Source: Caenorhabditis remanei (Eukaryota; Nematoda; Chromadorea; Rhabditida; Rhabditidae). From it: a stretch of DNA of 64,000 bases. The position numbers were made by a program, and so were the translations under genes. Location: NCBI RefSeq assembly GCF_010183535.1, contig NC_071332.1, forward strand, positions 18,786,001 to 18,850,000. The letters run 5' to 3'. This document shows, piece by piece, positions 33,301 through 45,323 of the stretch (within the stretch, counting starts at the first letter, position 1; each line of letters starts with the position of its first letter). Below the pieces are notes generated by a model. It had not been told where the DNA came from and made no database searches. It saw nothing but the letters and a program-made list of their open reading frames with translations.

Positions 33301-36300
33301 AAAAAAGTTAAAGACCAGAAAGAAAAACTGAAGTAAGATACATTTAAGTTTATAATTAAATTTAACCATTTATTTTAACAGAAATCTCCATGCCGAAATG
33401 TGCTCAATGACAGGATTGCCAGCCAGTGACTTCGTTTTAACCAGGGATAGTGGACGTCGATTGCCTCATCATTACATCTCTGACGTAACAGTTTCTGATG
33501 ATGAGTCTCCGGAGCTCATCAGTCTGTACTTTCCGATGGAGAACGTCTGTGGCTCAACATCTGTACTTCGAAAGCTTTGGGTCGTATCGTATTACTACAT
33601 GTATTACAGCGACAGACTTGGAGGTTTGTGTCAGAAACGGGGGAAAAACATAGTGAACAAAGCTTTTGGTTCGGTACTATAAGGTAAATTCGTAGATTTC
33701 TCTTTGAAGCTTTAGAAAAAGAAAAATGTTGTTGGTGGTGCTTAAATAATGACCCGATGGATGGGTACAAAACCTTTTTTGCTTTCTCAACTCCTTTAAT
33801 ACTTTTTAATTTGCAGACTCATTCGACTTTGCTGAAAACTCACTGGAACATAAAACACGCAAAGAAATGTTCAACAAACTTAAAAATTTGCATCGAGAAG
33901 TATTGCTTCAGTGGAAAAGGACAATGAGAAGTAGGAAATTAGTAGTGGGGTTTCATGTTCTGGTTGCTAATTGATTTTTTTCAGACGTTTGCTACAAATG
34001 CAAATGCCAAAAACCGGATGGATATCATGAAAATCTCTCTTATTTCAATACTCAGATGAGTCACCCGGACATTGTTTTTGATCAATGGATACTATTCGAC
34101 AAATGCATTCTGGTTGATGGAGAAGATGTGATGAATTTGCAAAATCTTAGCATCCAGACTTCTCCTCAGAAATCTGAAGAAAAAGAGAAAGTCATGTTGA
34201 AGTTGGCTTCTGAGCAAGAAGAAGTGGTTCGTAGCTGAATTATCTTACTTTCCATACAATACATTGTTTTCAGGTGAAAGAAAAAGTCCTTGAATGGTTC
34301 AAAAATGTGAAGGAGTATACCAGAAATCGAACTCGCAACTTTCGAGCAATTATCGAGCATCTTGATCTCAGCGACATACGAACGGGAATAGATGATGACC
34401 CAGCAGTGTTTGATGATCTCGAAGTATATGATGAATACTTAGATAGAAGAGGAGACGGCGGGGAAGAGAATGACGCTCTGACTGAAGCTGAAGTGATTTA
34501 TAGGATGGCTTATGGAATGGAGGAAATTCAAAAAGCAGCTGAAGAAGTTAACCGTTGTCTCCGTGATGTTGCGTTAAAACGATATGTCGAGCATGAAATC
34601 AATGAAGGACATCTGGAGAAGTCATTACGGCACAGTAATAACTTTTTCAGGGTTGTCGGTCTTTTAATCACTCAATTTTCAGGAATGGTCCGGAAGAACA
34701 AATACACTCTCAGTCCGCAAGTAGTTGAATTATGGAAGACAGAGAACAATCGGACTTGTACAGTTGACGAGTTCATAGCTGCCGAAATGAAAGAGATGGG
34801 AAAGAAAGAGTTGGATCTTCCACAACATATCGACACTACATTGGATGACACATTCAGAATGTTCTCAAGATATCCAAAACCAATTGATCTTGGAAGAAGA
34901 ACAGATAAGTGCTACCATTGTGGAGCACTTTCATTCCCACGAGAGAGACTGAAATCGTGCTGCAAAAACGGGCGTTTTTGGATTAATCCAGTGAAGAAGA
35001 TCCCACCTGCGATTACCCAGATGTTTCAGGAAAAGTTCAGAGGATGTCTGATTTCGGTAGGTTTCCTATATATAATTTGAACGTTTTTCATAAAAATTTT
35101 CCAGGCAAACGCAGCATTCTCCATGGCCAGCGTCAACTACAACCGTCAACAACAGAAGGCTCACGGAGTGCAGTCGATGAAAGTTCAAGGAGTAGTAACC
35201 TTCCTGCCATCTGCCATACATCCACGGGAGACCGCAAAAGCAAGATATGCAAACTTCATTGTACTGGAACACGACAATGAAACAATTGCATCCATGCGAT
35301 TCGAGTCATTAAGAGTAAAAAATCCTCTACTGGAGAAAATGTTTTTGGACATTCAAGAATACTTGGACGCTAACAACTCCTTGTACAAATGCTTCAAGAG
35401 CATGGCTCAGCTGGAGAAAGAGGAATTGCAGAGACGAGGGCTCAGCCAAAGTGATGCCAGCAATGAGTTCATCCGGTTCACAATACTGTCACCCACAGAG
35501 TTGGATCATCAAGACAAGCTTGTTGCACATCCAGGTGTCTATGCTCAGAAGAAGAGGATGCCGAAACATCACGTGGCTGTAGCAATCAGTATGAATCCAG
35601 AAGACACTTCTGCTCGGCCACGAGGATTGACCATCTATCCAAAAAATCCATCCAAAGGAAAGCCGCAACAGGCGATTTCAATCTACTCGGACTTGTGCGA
35701 CACAATGGGTTACCCTCTCCTGTTTCCTGATGCACAAGGTGGATATGCTCTTCATAAGTACCCAAGACGGACTGCAAAAGATCCAAAGCCGTCGTACGAG
35801 CAGAACATCAGGAACCACATCGAGGAATTGTTGAGTAACGAGGAGAACCCTGAGGACTACTACAACTTGGGACCAGAGTTCAATGAGATGTTGGAGAGTT
35901 TGAACCAACCATCTACTTCTGCAAGCGGGATGGAATTTGATGACTCGGATTTGTAAGTAATATACATATTTCGTAATAGAAGAGCAATCGAATTATTCAT
36001 CAACTCAAATTCTCACATTTTCTTTTTTCAGAGATGATATGGATGTCCGGCAAGATCAAGACGTTGAGGATGGATTTGATTGGGACGAAGAGGAATATGA
36101 TCCAGAAAAGTGAGTAATGGAGATGAATTATCTGAAAGATTGATTAGGGATAAACATTGTTGAAGTGGGGGGATAAATGATAAGCAGAACCATACAATCA
36201 TCAAAGTTATTTTTTTCAGTTTGGACAATCAGCAAATACTCGATCAGGGATTGCTGGAAGATGAGCAAGAGTTTCCGGTGGACGACGAAATCGGACAACA

Positions 36301-39300
36301 GAACAACATCACAATGAAGCAACGAAAAGGAGATATGTATCCAGTCATCGATCAACACCAAAGAACCATCGACATTCCAATTGTATCCGGAAATCCATTT
36401 GGGCCGGACAGTGATTCTGAGGAGGAGCCGCCAATTGACCGATACAGAGGTACGAACAACTACGACGATTATGTGCCCCAAGAATTGGACAATGTTGATA
36501 TGGATAGGGAGAGAGAAGTTGAACTGGAAGAGGATAGACTGAAGGAGAGAGAGGAATCGGTTCGAGGTTCAAGAGAAGAAGAAGATGAAGGAGAAGAAGA
36601 CGAAAATGATGAGCTTGAACTCGACGCAGTATGTTATGGCGACGAGCACGACGCAGAACCGCTGGCTCTTGCAAGAAAAAATGATGGAGTTCTTGTTAAG
36701 AATGTGAGTTTACTTTTAGATTATCGTATTGACGAAAAAAAGCAATCAAATCAAAAGGTTAATTATTATATCATTTCAGATCGGACAGAGGCTGAACGTC
36801 AGCAGAGCTGAACACGCAAACTTCTTGTTTCAAGACCGAGAAGAAATTCCGAACAGATATCAAGGAGAATCTCGAACTCTTGGACAATTGGTTGTGATTG
36901 ACTACGGAGCCCGCATGATTGAAGGAAGGATGAACGCATTACTTGTGCATCGAAGTGAATTTCATCGGTTCGCGGGCAGAAGCCAAGTTTTCAAGTTTCA
37001 AGAACAGATGGTAAATGAAAAGTTTAATGGCGTTAGGAAGCTCGGACAACTGGCCACACTCCCTTCGAGTGTTCCAGGAACTGTCAAATACCAACGAGAG
37101 TTAGTCATGACGGGAGTCACACTTGCCAACAAGCTTGGAAAACCTCATCTGTTCATCACTTACACTGGAAATCCGAAATGGCCAGAAATTCAGAGAGAAA
37201 CGAAATTGAGAGGAGTCAACTGGACTGACATTCCGACATTCGTTAACACCGTCTTCTGGACAAGGTTCGAAATTTTCATCGAAGAAGAGCTCCTTGGACC
37301 AAAAAAGAAAATCTCCGCTCAAGGAGGAAAGATCGTGAGAGAAGGTGGAAATTTTGGCGTTGTGAGGTGGTTCATATACTCGGTGGAGTTCCAGCAGAGA
37401 GGAATGCCCCACGTCCACTTGATTGTCTGTCTGGAAAAACCAATCACCACCGCAGCTGAAGTTGATGATATCATTTCGGCCGAAGTACCAGAGATGCCAA
37501 AACGAAACGATCCAGAATATGAAGAGGTTTGTTTTCTTTAACATATTAGTGTAATTTTCACAATTCCTTTACTGAGAATCATCAAAAACAACTAATTATG
37601 TTTTTTCCAGAAACTCCGGTACTACAATCTGGTGAAAGATATGATGGTCCACTTCCCCTGTGAAAACGATCCAACTGCGTATTGCAGAGAAGGAGCAAAA
37701 CTTCATTGGAAACAATGTGTGAAATCATTTCCTAAGAAGATGTCAGATTTCACCGTGCTGACGGACAACCAATATCCGGACTACAAAAGAACGAATACAA
37801 ACAAGTTTGTTTTGTACCGGAAAGGGAAAGCACATGTTGCTGGCAGTGAATATGTGGTGTCTCACAACAAGCCTTCGTTGATGAAACACGAGTGTCACAT
37901 CAATGTCGAAGTCATCACAACTCTCCACACCCTGAAGTACATATTCAAGTACCTCTTCAAAGGTCCTGATCGCATGCTTCTTGAAGTTTGTGAGAATATG
38001 GAAAAAGGAAATCCGGACAAGACTGCGATGACTCTTAGAGGCAACGTCTTTGCTCCAGCTAATCTTCCTGAAGGAAAATTACGTGCCCGGCAAAGACAAG
38101 CTGACAAAATGATGGATGCTGCCGGAGTCACCATTCCAAAAGATAAGCGTCTTTCAATGAATGAATGCACTGCTGTTTTGGATATGGCGGCAATGACGGC
38201 TAACGAAGCAGCTTGGAAACTCGCTTCACGACCGATGCATGGATGTTCCCATATTGTTTTCAAAGGATACGTTCATGAAGAGAACAATGAATTGCTGTAT
38301 TTCAAACGCGGACTATCTGCGGCTTCTGCAAAGAAATTGCTCGAAAAAAAAGTTGCTGGGCAGATGGCTGCTTGGTTTAACGAAAACAAGAATCCAAAGC
38401 AGCTCAAAAACGGAATGATGACAACTGATCTGACTCTTCCAGAAATGTTCCGTTTCTATATGTTTAGCATGAAGACGCAGAAGTTCATTCTCCGAAAACG
38501 TGATCTCTCTGGAAAAATCTTTGGGCGGATCCAAGCACCACAGCCAAGAAATCTGGAACTCACCGCAGTCCGTTTACTTGCTCATCATGTTTGTGGACCG
38601 ACAAGCTGGCAAGACTTACGGACATACAAAAACGTTGTCTACCCAACTTGTCTCCAAGCAGCACGGGCTCGACGTCTGATGAATGGAGAGCAGGAATGGA
38701 ATGATTTATTGACTGAAATTGCTGGTTATGAATCTCCAATTGAATCCCGTCGGATGTTTGCAAGTATACTCCTTCACTGTGCTCCAGCCAATCCGAAAGA
38801 TCTATGGGACAGTCATTGGGAAACCTTGGTTAGTAACAAAACGTCTTGGTCGGATTCTCAAAAGAAAGCTCACGCTCTTCGACACATCAACTTCCTTCTG
38901 CAACGCCATGGAATGAATCTGGATCAGTTCGAGCTTGAAGGAGATTACAAAAAAGAAGATTTACCTTTAATCGACCCAGCTGAGGACTTCGACAACCCAG
39001 ACTTCGTCAACTTATCTCGAAACGAGCATGAAAGTAAAGGAAGAACGTTGTACCGAGACTTGAACACGGAACAGAAGAACTTTGTGGACCGAGTATTGGA
39101 GATGGATGACGAGACGGAGGTACCCAGAATGGTTTTTGTCGGCGGAGCTGGAGGAACCGGAAAAACATATTGTTATAATACAATATACCATGTGTTGATG
39201 GCACGAGGCAAACAAGTTGGTACAGTCTCTCACTCTGGAATTGCAGCCAGTCTTCTACCAAATGGATGCACAGCTCATCGGAAGTTTTCCATCCCGCTTG

Positions 39301-40599
39301 AAGTTTGTGATAGGATGAATTGCAGCATTGACCTGATTTCAGCCGAAGGTGAGTGTTTCGGGAAATTAGAGTGTTTCAGTGAAGGGGGGTGTTTTAGGTT
39401 GCCATGTAGTATAATTTTTTAATTTCAGCTACTGCACTGAGAGCTTTGAGTGCCGTCATCTGGGATGAAGTTTGTATGTCCGACCGTAGAATAGTGTCGG
39501 CAGTCGACAACCTCTTCCAGGAACTCCACGAAAGCACACTTCCTTTTGGTGGAGTTTTGTTCATAATGGGTGGAGATTGGAGGCAAATTCTTCCAATTGT
39601 TCAAGGTGTTCGAGATCAAGGAGTCATTGAATACACTCTCAAGAACTGGGGTGATAATTGGACTCAAGTTGAGAAATTCCACCTGACAATCAATCAAAGA
39701 GCCATTGATGACCCAGACTATGCCAGACTGATTCTCGAGATTGGAGATGGATCCAACTATGTACATGAGAAGAGACAGATGGTGTCAATTCCGGACAAAC
39801 TCATTCTAACCGGAACGGACACGGATCTCGTGGACTGGGTCTTTCCAGACGTCAACACCTACAAACTGGTGGAATCTTCTGCAGTATTGACTGTGGACAA
39901 TAGAACGGCTCTCCGAATCAATGAATACATCTTGGACAAGTTGAACGGAGAAATGAGAGAGTTTGTATCCATTGACACAGCTGATAAGGACAACGCTCTC
40001 AACGTGGACCCAGCCATCTTTGCTACGGAGACACCACCTGGAATGCCACCCCACCGTCTTCGCTTGAAAGTCGGAGCCCAGATTGTTCTCCTTCGCAATC
40101 TGTCTGTGGAAGCCGGACTGTGTAACGGCACAAGATTGACGATTGTGTCTTTCGGAGAAGACGTAAGTTTTTTTGTCACATCTTTTTTCGGTTGAACCTA
40201 TGCATAAATAAACTATTTTATTTCCAGATAATCTACTGCCACCGGAACACCGACCCGAAAAAGCCAAAGCAGATGGTCTTCTTGCATCGAATCTTGATGA
40301 GTCCCTCTGGAAAAGGAGGAAAGTCTTGTGGATTCCGCCGTCGACAGTTCCCAATTCGTTTGGCGTACGCCTGTACGATCAACAAGAGCCAGGGACAAAC
40401 GTTGACAAGATGTGGACTGCTTCTGCATTCTCCAGTCTTCTCGCATGGCCAACTCTATGTTGCAATGTCGAGAGTAAGAAGAAGCGAAGACTTCCGATTG
40501 TGGCACTACAAGAGAGGGACTCCCGACGACAACTACATCCATGGAGGGATTCTTGTGCGAAACGTGGTCTATCGAGAGGTTCTGCAGCTGGGAAATTGA
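30337..40599 (+). CDS. Helitron A Rep-helicase polyprotein with macro domain
   Basis: I infer 17 exons: 30337-30442, 30590-30730, 30922-31062, 31236-31391, 32157-32747, 32858-33332, 33382-33623, 33817-33930, 33985-34223, 34274-35056, 35105-35952, 36032-36109, 36220-36703, 36780-37526, 37611-39348, 39429-40162, 40228-40599. The sum is 7,989 bases, in frame, about 2,662 residues. Order: basic N-terminus with three repeats (MSQEELR type), macro domain (about 295-470; [18 protein letters not shown]), unassigned conserved block ([12 protein letters not shown]), Cys cluster (CYHC...SCC, near 34,911-34,962), acidic linker, Rep with HUH (H-V-H at 37410-37418) and Y2 (Y codons at 37938 and 37950), Pif1-like helicase (GGAGGTGKT near 39,140-39,166; GGDWRQ; SQGQT). 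It ends shortly after the last helicase motif and lacks the USP-like domain of family B. Several exon lengths (747, ~1737, 734) match B, showing common descent. The donor at 34223 is uncertain (34226 also fits). No break seen. Confidence 0.9.
31421..31482 (+). repeat. TAGTGGGAGGATACA repeats in a Helitron A intron
   Basis: The 15-base unit occurs three times exactly: 31421-31435, 31447-31461 and 31468-31482. It lies in the long intron between the last basic repeat exon and the macro exons. Function unknown. Confidence 0.7.
31791..31822 (+). repeat. Terminus fragment of the local hAT family in the Helitron A intron
   Basis: CATACTTGTCA followed by GGCCCGGCCCGGG resembles the left end of the hAT element at 41513. 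No matching right end (TGACAAGTATG) is seen nearby, so it is a truncated or decayed insertion. Confidence 0.5.
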
Positions 40600-41141
40600 A
40601 AATTGTGAGTTCGCGAGTTTCCAAAATTGTCTCAGCTTGCTGTGAAATTTATAACTATTCTCTCTCTCTCTCTTCGGAAGATAATGAACGTGTTTTCAGC
40701 GATGCTGGGAGAATCGATACAACAACGGGACATCGGATGATTTGGCATTGGATTCTTTTGGCACGTTACACTTAGCATTTATTATTGACTGGTTCATGTT
40801 TTAATTTTCTTGTTATTTTTTGCTGTTATTTTCTATTGTTTTTTTATTATTGTTATTATTACTTTTGAGATATGAATTGTGAAACTTTTTTGAAATTGTT
40901 TGGATATTTGAAAAAAACTTCAAAGAATGTTCAAAGAATGTAAATTATTTGAAAAATAATTTAAACATTTATTTGAACACTCTAACAATTTCCAGATGAT
41001 ATAAAGCAATGTTACGTACAATTTCCAGTAAAATTTAATTTAAAAAAGGCAATGCAATAATTTGAATGTAAAACTTGCCATGCACCGCGCACGGGGCGAA
41101 GCCCCGTCTTGCGGAGCCCGCCGGGAGGCGGGGGACGCTAG
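40600..41141 (+). other. 3' non-coding region of Helitron A with double-hairpin terminus
   Basis: AT-rich sequence after the stop. From 40,900 it matches the 3' ends of the short A elements in reverse orientation. It closes with hairpin ACGGGG-CGAA-(G)CCCCGT (41091-41107), hairpin 41117-41132 and CTAG (41138-41141). Confidence 0.8.
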
Positions 41142-41512
41142 TCATAGTCAATATAATTATGACTAGTTATTTTCAAAATTCAGCATTATTAATTAAAACT
41201 ATTCCAATAAGTAATATAGAAAGTGGAGTTGTTTTCCTTGGGTTGACCATACAAGATTTTGAATTTTTATACTGCGATCCCGGACAGGTGCAAATTTCGA
41301 AATTAGCTCGGCCCGTTGCAAGTCCGTATCCGTTTGCTCAAACTTTCTGGCACTCGTTGACAGGTCTTTAAACTTTTCATCTTCCTGTCACTTTTCCTAT
41401 CCGCTTAATTAAACCAAGCTTTCCGTCTTCAACATTTTGTTACTTACTTTTAACACGTTCACGAAAAGTCGAAAAGTTTTTGAGTTTGAAAGAGAAAGAA
41501 AGAAAAATAAAG
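41142..41512. other. Unassigned spacer between Helitron A and the hAT element
   Basis: I recognise no gene or repeat family here. It is not the continuation of the F-box gene that flanks the other side of Helitron A. A purine-rich tract (about 41,480-41,512) ends in AAATAAAG, the left target duplication of the hAT element. Confidence 0.5.
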
Positions 41513-41779
41513 CATACTTGTCAAAAATCGGGCCGGGCCGGAATTTCTCTTGGCCCGGCCCGGCCCGTCGGCCCGGAAAGTGTTTTATTGCAATTTTTAA
41601 AAAGGTTTATTGCAATTTTATTTATTTGATTTCGCGCTCTTTTACAAAACAACGACACTCCGAAATTACGCAAGCGCCTGTTGTTTATCGTCCTTAGGAA
41701 GAATTTTGTCCGATTTCTTTCCCGGTTTTCGCGTTTTATTGAGAAAATTTTCAGGGTTTTTATATAAAATCTATTGAAA

Positions 41780-44590
41780 ATGACGGATAATCAAAAAGAA
41801 AACTCGTTTACTAAATTGCTGCAAGGATATATCGAAAAACGTGATATCAAAGTGAAGGCTGTAAGTGTCAATTCAGCCTTTTTCGTATATTAAAAATAAT
41901 ATTGCAGGATGAAGCTTATAGAGACGAAAATTACCGTATTGTTATGTATCGTGAAGACGAAGACAAGGAATATGAAGAAACAGGCCGTGTAATGTGTGTA
42001 GGCTGCAGAAAGATACTCTCCGGAAAAGACGGGAGTCATCTGCGTCGTCATACGAAAAATTCTTGCAAGATGAAGAGAAAACTGCCTGACAGTGTTGAAA
42101 ATGGAGATTTGGAATCGAGTTTGTCCGAAGTTAAAAGTCGGAGAATTGATGGTATCACTATTTCTGAGATTTTTGTAAAAATGAGCAAAAGTAATCAGAA
42201 AGAATGCAGTTATCTAAGGGGTTTCAGAAAGTTTCAGAGAAAAAAAACTATTTCCAGAGTTTACCACCAAACAATTCCGACAAGGCGAGTTATCAAAAAT
42301 CACAACGGCTATTGCGAAGTACGGAGTGAGCTCGGGACGTTCGTTCAATCATTTGAGTTCTGAATCTATGAAACGATTGGTATTGGATATAAGTAATGCA
42401 TCGTCGTGAGTAGCTCAGTTTAATATATAAGCCATTGTAACTAATTAATATTTCAGAAGTGGTGGTTATGGCGAGGCCGCCCTGAAACAACTTCCGTCAC
42501 GCAATACTATTCAGAAAGTTTCCGAAAATATGGCTCAGAACCTGATTACAAAACTTTATACGTATTTGTCACGTTTCACCGAAAATCGTCTTCATTTGAT
42601 TATCGATTATGGGAAGCTTGTCACCCACTATCTAAGTGTGTTCGGATCTTTTGTCGATGATGAATTCAAACTGCAAGTCGTACCGTTAGCATTCATTCCC
42701 ACATTTGAAGGGAAAACAGCGAATGAGACAGCAAAGTTAATCAAACATCGATTAGAAGAATACGGTTGGACCAAAGAACAAATTGAGTCGTGTTATGTGA
42801 CTGCCGATGGTGGTATCTCTAATATTGGTTCACATTTTTACAGTTGTGAGTGCGTTTTTTCCACTAAATAAGCATAACAGTTTTCTTCAGATGTGAGATG
42901 CGTGTCGCATAGTGTCAGCTTGCTTGGATCGAAAATTATAACTCCACTGTTGATTCATCGAAAAAATCATCTATTGTCATCAGAAGATCTCGATATGTTA
43001 AGCCGACTAGAAGATGTTATCAATGTATCCAAAAAAGTTGCTGGCTACATTCGCTGGAATTCTACTATATGCCAGTCTCTGCCACGTCTTCCTACTTTGC
43101 CTTCGGATACTAGATGGCTTAATGGTGTAAAATGTCTGAAAGACGTCATGGAACTGATGGAAAATATTCAACCAAATATTCAACTGTTCTCCCCGAAAGG
43201 TAGAGAACGAATCCGACGTCTCGCTTCTGAAGATGAAAAACTCGCTCACTCAATTTTATTGGTATTTTCACCTCTGCTGACATACAATCAGGTGTTCCAA
43301 TGCCAGAACAAGATTACTTTAAATCTTGTATTGCCTGCTTACAAACATTTAGACAATCGATTCAAAAAATTCCTCGAAGACGATTTCACTGGAGTTGATA
43401 TGGACACAATTGATACAGATTTTGTCAAAGTTATGTCGAAATCCGGTAGATTGGCCCTACAGCATTACTACGCGGAGTTCACCGATTTACACTATGGCGC
43501 TGTGATGCTGTCTCCGGCTACAAAAAAAATGTCGAACTTTGAGAGAGCAGAACAGCTGAGAGCTAAAGGGGGGTATTTGAGTTTAGAACTCGGAAGAATA
43601 GAACTGCGACAAAATAAAACTGTGAAAATATAGAACAGGAAAAAATAGAACTGAACAAAGTGGAACTACGAAAAAATGGAACTGCTACAAAACAGAACTC
43701 GACAAAATAGAACTGAACACAATGGAACTGCTACAAAATAGAACTGTTACAAAATAGAACTCTAGTTCGAATGGAGCGCGTTTGCATTTTTTTGCAAAAA
43801 TTCAATTTATTTTTGACTTTTCTCAAATAAATTCATATTTTTCATCGAATAATTGTTCAAATTAAAAAAAAAGTCGTTCTGATTCTTCTAAAAAGAAAAA
43901 AAATGCAAACGCGCTCCATTCGAACTAGAGTTCTATTTTGTAACAGTTCTATTTTGTAGCAGTTCCATTGCGTTCAGTTCTATTTTGTTGAGTTCTGTTT
44001 TGTAGCAGTTCTAACTTTCACTGTTCCAGTTTGTAACAGTTCTATTTTCGTCTGTTCTATATTTTCACAGTTTTATTTTGTCGCAGTTCTATTCTTCCGA
44101 GTTCTAAACTCAAATACCCCCAGCTAAAGACTTTATTATGGATATGCTACCGAAAGACATGTCATCTGTGAGAAATTCTCCAGCACCCACTAAAAATGAT
44201 GGAGTAGAAGATCTGTATGACCTTCTTCGCGACACTCCTCAATCAACTTGTGATGCGAACAACGAACTAGAACGGTAATTGAACCTTCCGCCACAGCGAC
44301 ATTTAAATTTGTATTACAGATATCTCTGTGAACATGTTGACTCAAATTATTCCGAAACTCTTGAGAATTACTGGCACCGCAAAAAGAACGAGTATCCCGC
44401 ACTCTACGAAGCAGCCACAAAATTGTTCAGTGTGATTCCAAGTGAATCAATCTGTGAATCCTGTTTTTCGACTGCTTCATATTTATTAGACAAACGTAGG
44501 ACACGTCTTCAATATTCGAAAGCTGAGCTAGTCGTAATGGGGTGCCAATTGGCCAATAAATTTCCACACTGGTTAGACGATCTTGCATAA
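41780..44590 (+). pseudogene. hAT transposase gene, disrupted by a nested fold-back element
   Basis: Starts MTDNQKENSF at 41780; exon 1 ends at 41860 and exon 2 begins at 41908. The BED zinc finger is near 41,996-42,070 (CVGCRK...HLRRHTKNSC). The RNase-H-like core follows, with first Asp in LIIDYGK (about 42,598) and second in TADGGISNI (about 42,803), then VRCVSHSVSLL. The C-terminal dimerisation region is at 44,320-44,530 (YPALYEAATKLFSV, SESICESCFSTAS, DKRRTRL), with stop at 44588-44590. Reading continues cleanly from AGAGCTAAAG to ACTTTATT if 43569-44121 plus one target duplication is ignored. The nested insertion is therefore the main lesion I see, and as it stands the gene cannot make a full transposase. 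Confidence 0.85.
43569..44121. mobile_element. Fold-back MITE inside the hAT transposase, 8-bp target duplication
   Basis: A 553-bp element starting GGGGGTATTTGAGTTTAGAA and ending in the inverse (CTCAAATACCCCC). AGCTAAAG is duplicated on both sides (43561-43568 and 44122-44129). Its two arms, each over 200 bases, are near-perfect inverted repeats filled with AAAATAGAACTG-type units, and the centre is AT-rich. The 8-bp duplication suggests mobilisation by a hAT transposase (inference). Confidence 0.85.
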
Positions 44591-44783
44591 TCCATCCGTT
44601 TTTCTTTCCTAATTTTTCTATGTTTTTCTCTTTCCTTTCTGTTATTGTTCTTTCTTTGTTTGCTGTTGAAATTTGCTGATTTTTTAAAGCATTAAATACA
44701 TTTATTTTTGAATTTCAGTTTAACTTTTCCTGATTTCCTCGCTCATAATTCGAAAACAGGTGACCATTTTCAGATACAATTTA

Positions 44784-45058
44784 CCGTAAATACTGTATTA
44801 TAACGGCATGCCGTTATATTTTTCAACTGCCTCCGAGAGAAACTTCGTGGTTTCGGAAACTCATTAAAATTAAACAAAAAAAAACTTTTTTGGACGTTCC
44901 ATTTGCTGATCAAGTAGTTACTAATCACTGTACTTCTAATCAGAACCAAGATAAAATCACCCGGATAATCATATTCATAAATTCTTAGTATAGATGGAGC
45001 GCCGTTATAATACAGGTGCCCTTCTATTACAGGTGCCGTTATAATACAGTATTTACGG
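44784..45058. mobile_element. TA-flanked MITE (Tc1/mariner-like) within the hAT 3' region
   Basis: CCGTAAATACTGTATTATAA at the left end is answered by TTATAATACAGTATTTACGG at the right end. TA dinucleotides sit at 44782-44783 and 45059-45060. TA duplication is typical of Tc1/mariner elements; assignment beyond that is inference. No coding capacity. Confidence 0.7.
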
Positions 45059-45195
45059 TATATTATCTTATACAACTAAAGTGATTCAAATTACTCTGCA
45101 CATCCTACTTTCGGTTGTAAATTACAAATTTAATCGAAGACTACAACTTTTCCAAAAAATTCAAAATTTTCAAAAATGTTTCAAAAACTGTTTCG

Positions 45196-45304
45196 AAACG
45201 GGCCGAGCGGGCCGGGCCACGGGCCGGGCCGGGCCGGGCCGGGCCGGGCCGGGCCGAACATTTTCTTGATTTCGGCCCGGCCCGGCCCGGCCCGGCCCGG
45301 CCCG
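45196..45304. repeat. GGGCC / GGCCC subterminal arrays of the hAT element (right end)
   Basis: An array of GGGCC(G) units is followed by an inverted GGCCC array, able to form a strong hairpin. The left end (41,527-41,577) has a smaller version. Such subterminal repeats often bind hAT transposases (family knowledge). The perfect repetition also makes this spot prone to assembly error. Confidence 0.7.
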
Positions 45305-45323
45305 TGACAAGTATGAAATAAAG

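Larger units (their letters stand above)
27254..41141 (+). mobile_element. Complete autonomous Helitron A (13.9 kb)
   Basis: The 5' end is TCCCCTCTTCTTAAAT at 27254. The 3' end has a hairpin CCCGCC-GGGA-GGCGGG (41117-41132), then GGACG, then CTAG at 41138-41141. The next base is T, as expected for insertion between A and T. It carries one long intact Rep-helicase gene. Its ends match the short A elements at 22714 and 48508, which lie in the opposite orientation. The 5' flank is F-box coding sequence; the 3' flank is not, so a rearrangement occurred on that side. Confidence 0.88.
41513..45315 (+). mobile_element. hAT-family DNA transposon (3.8 kb) with 8-bp target duplication
   Basis: The ends are inverted: CATACTTGTCA at 41513-41523 and TGACAAGTATG at 45305-45315. 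AAATAAAG flanks both sides exactly (41505-41512 and 45316-45323), the 8-bp duplication typical of hAT elements (established). Subterminal GGGCC/GGCCC arrays lie at 41,527-41,577 and 45,196-45,304. It encodes a BED-finger transposase now interrupted by a nested element. The right flank matches the 3' spacer of the F-box genes, so it appears to have inserted at a polyadenylation signal. Confidence 0.88.

Noticed and set aside
41142..41371. A possible small coding frame right of Helitron A.
   Set aside because: No recognisable motif, no splice context and no homologue among the other copies in the window.
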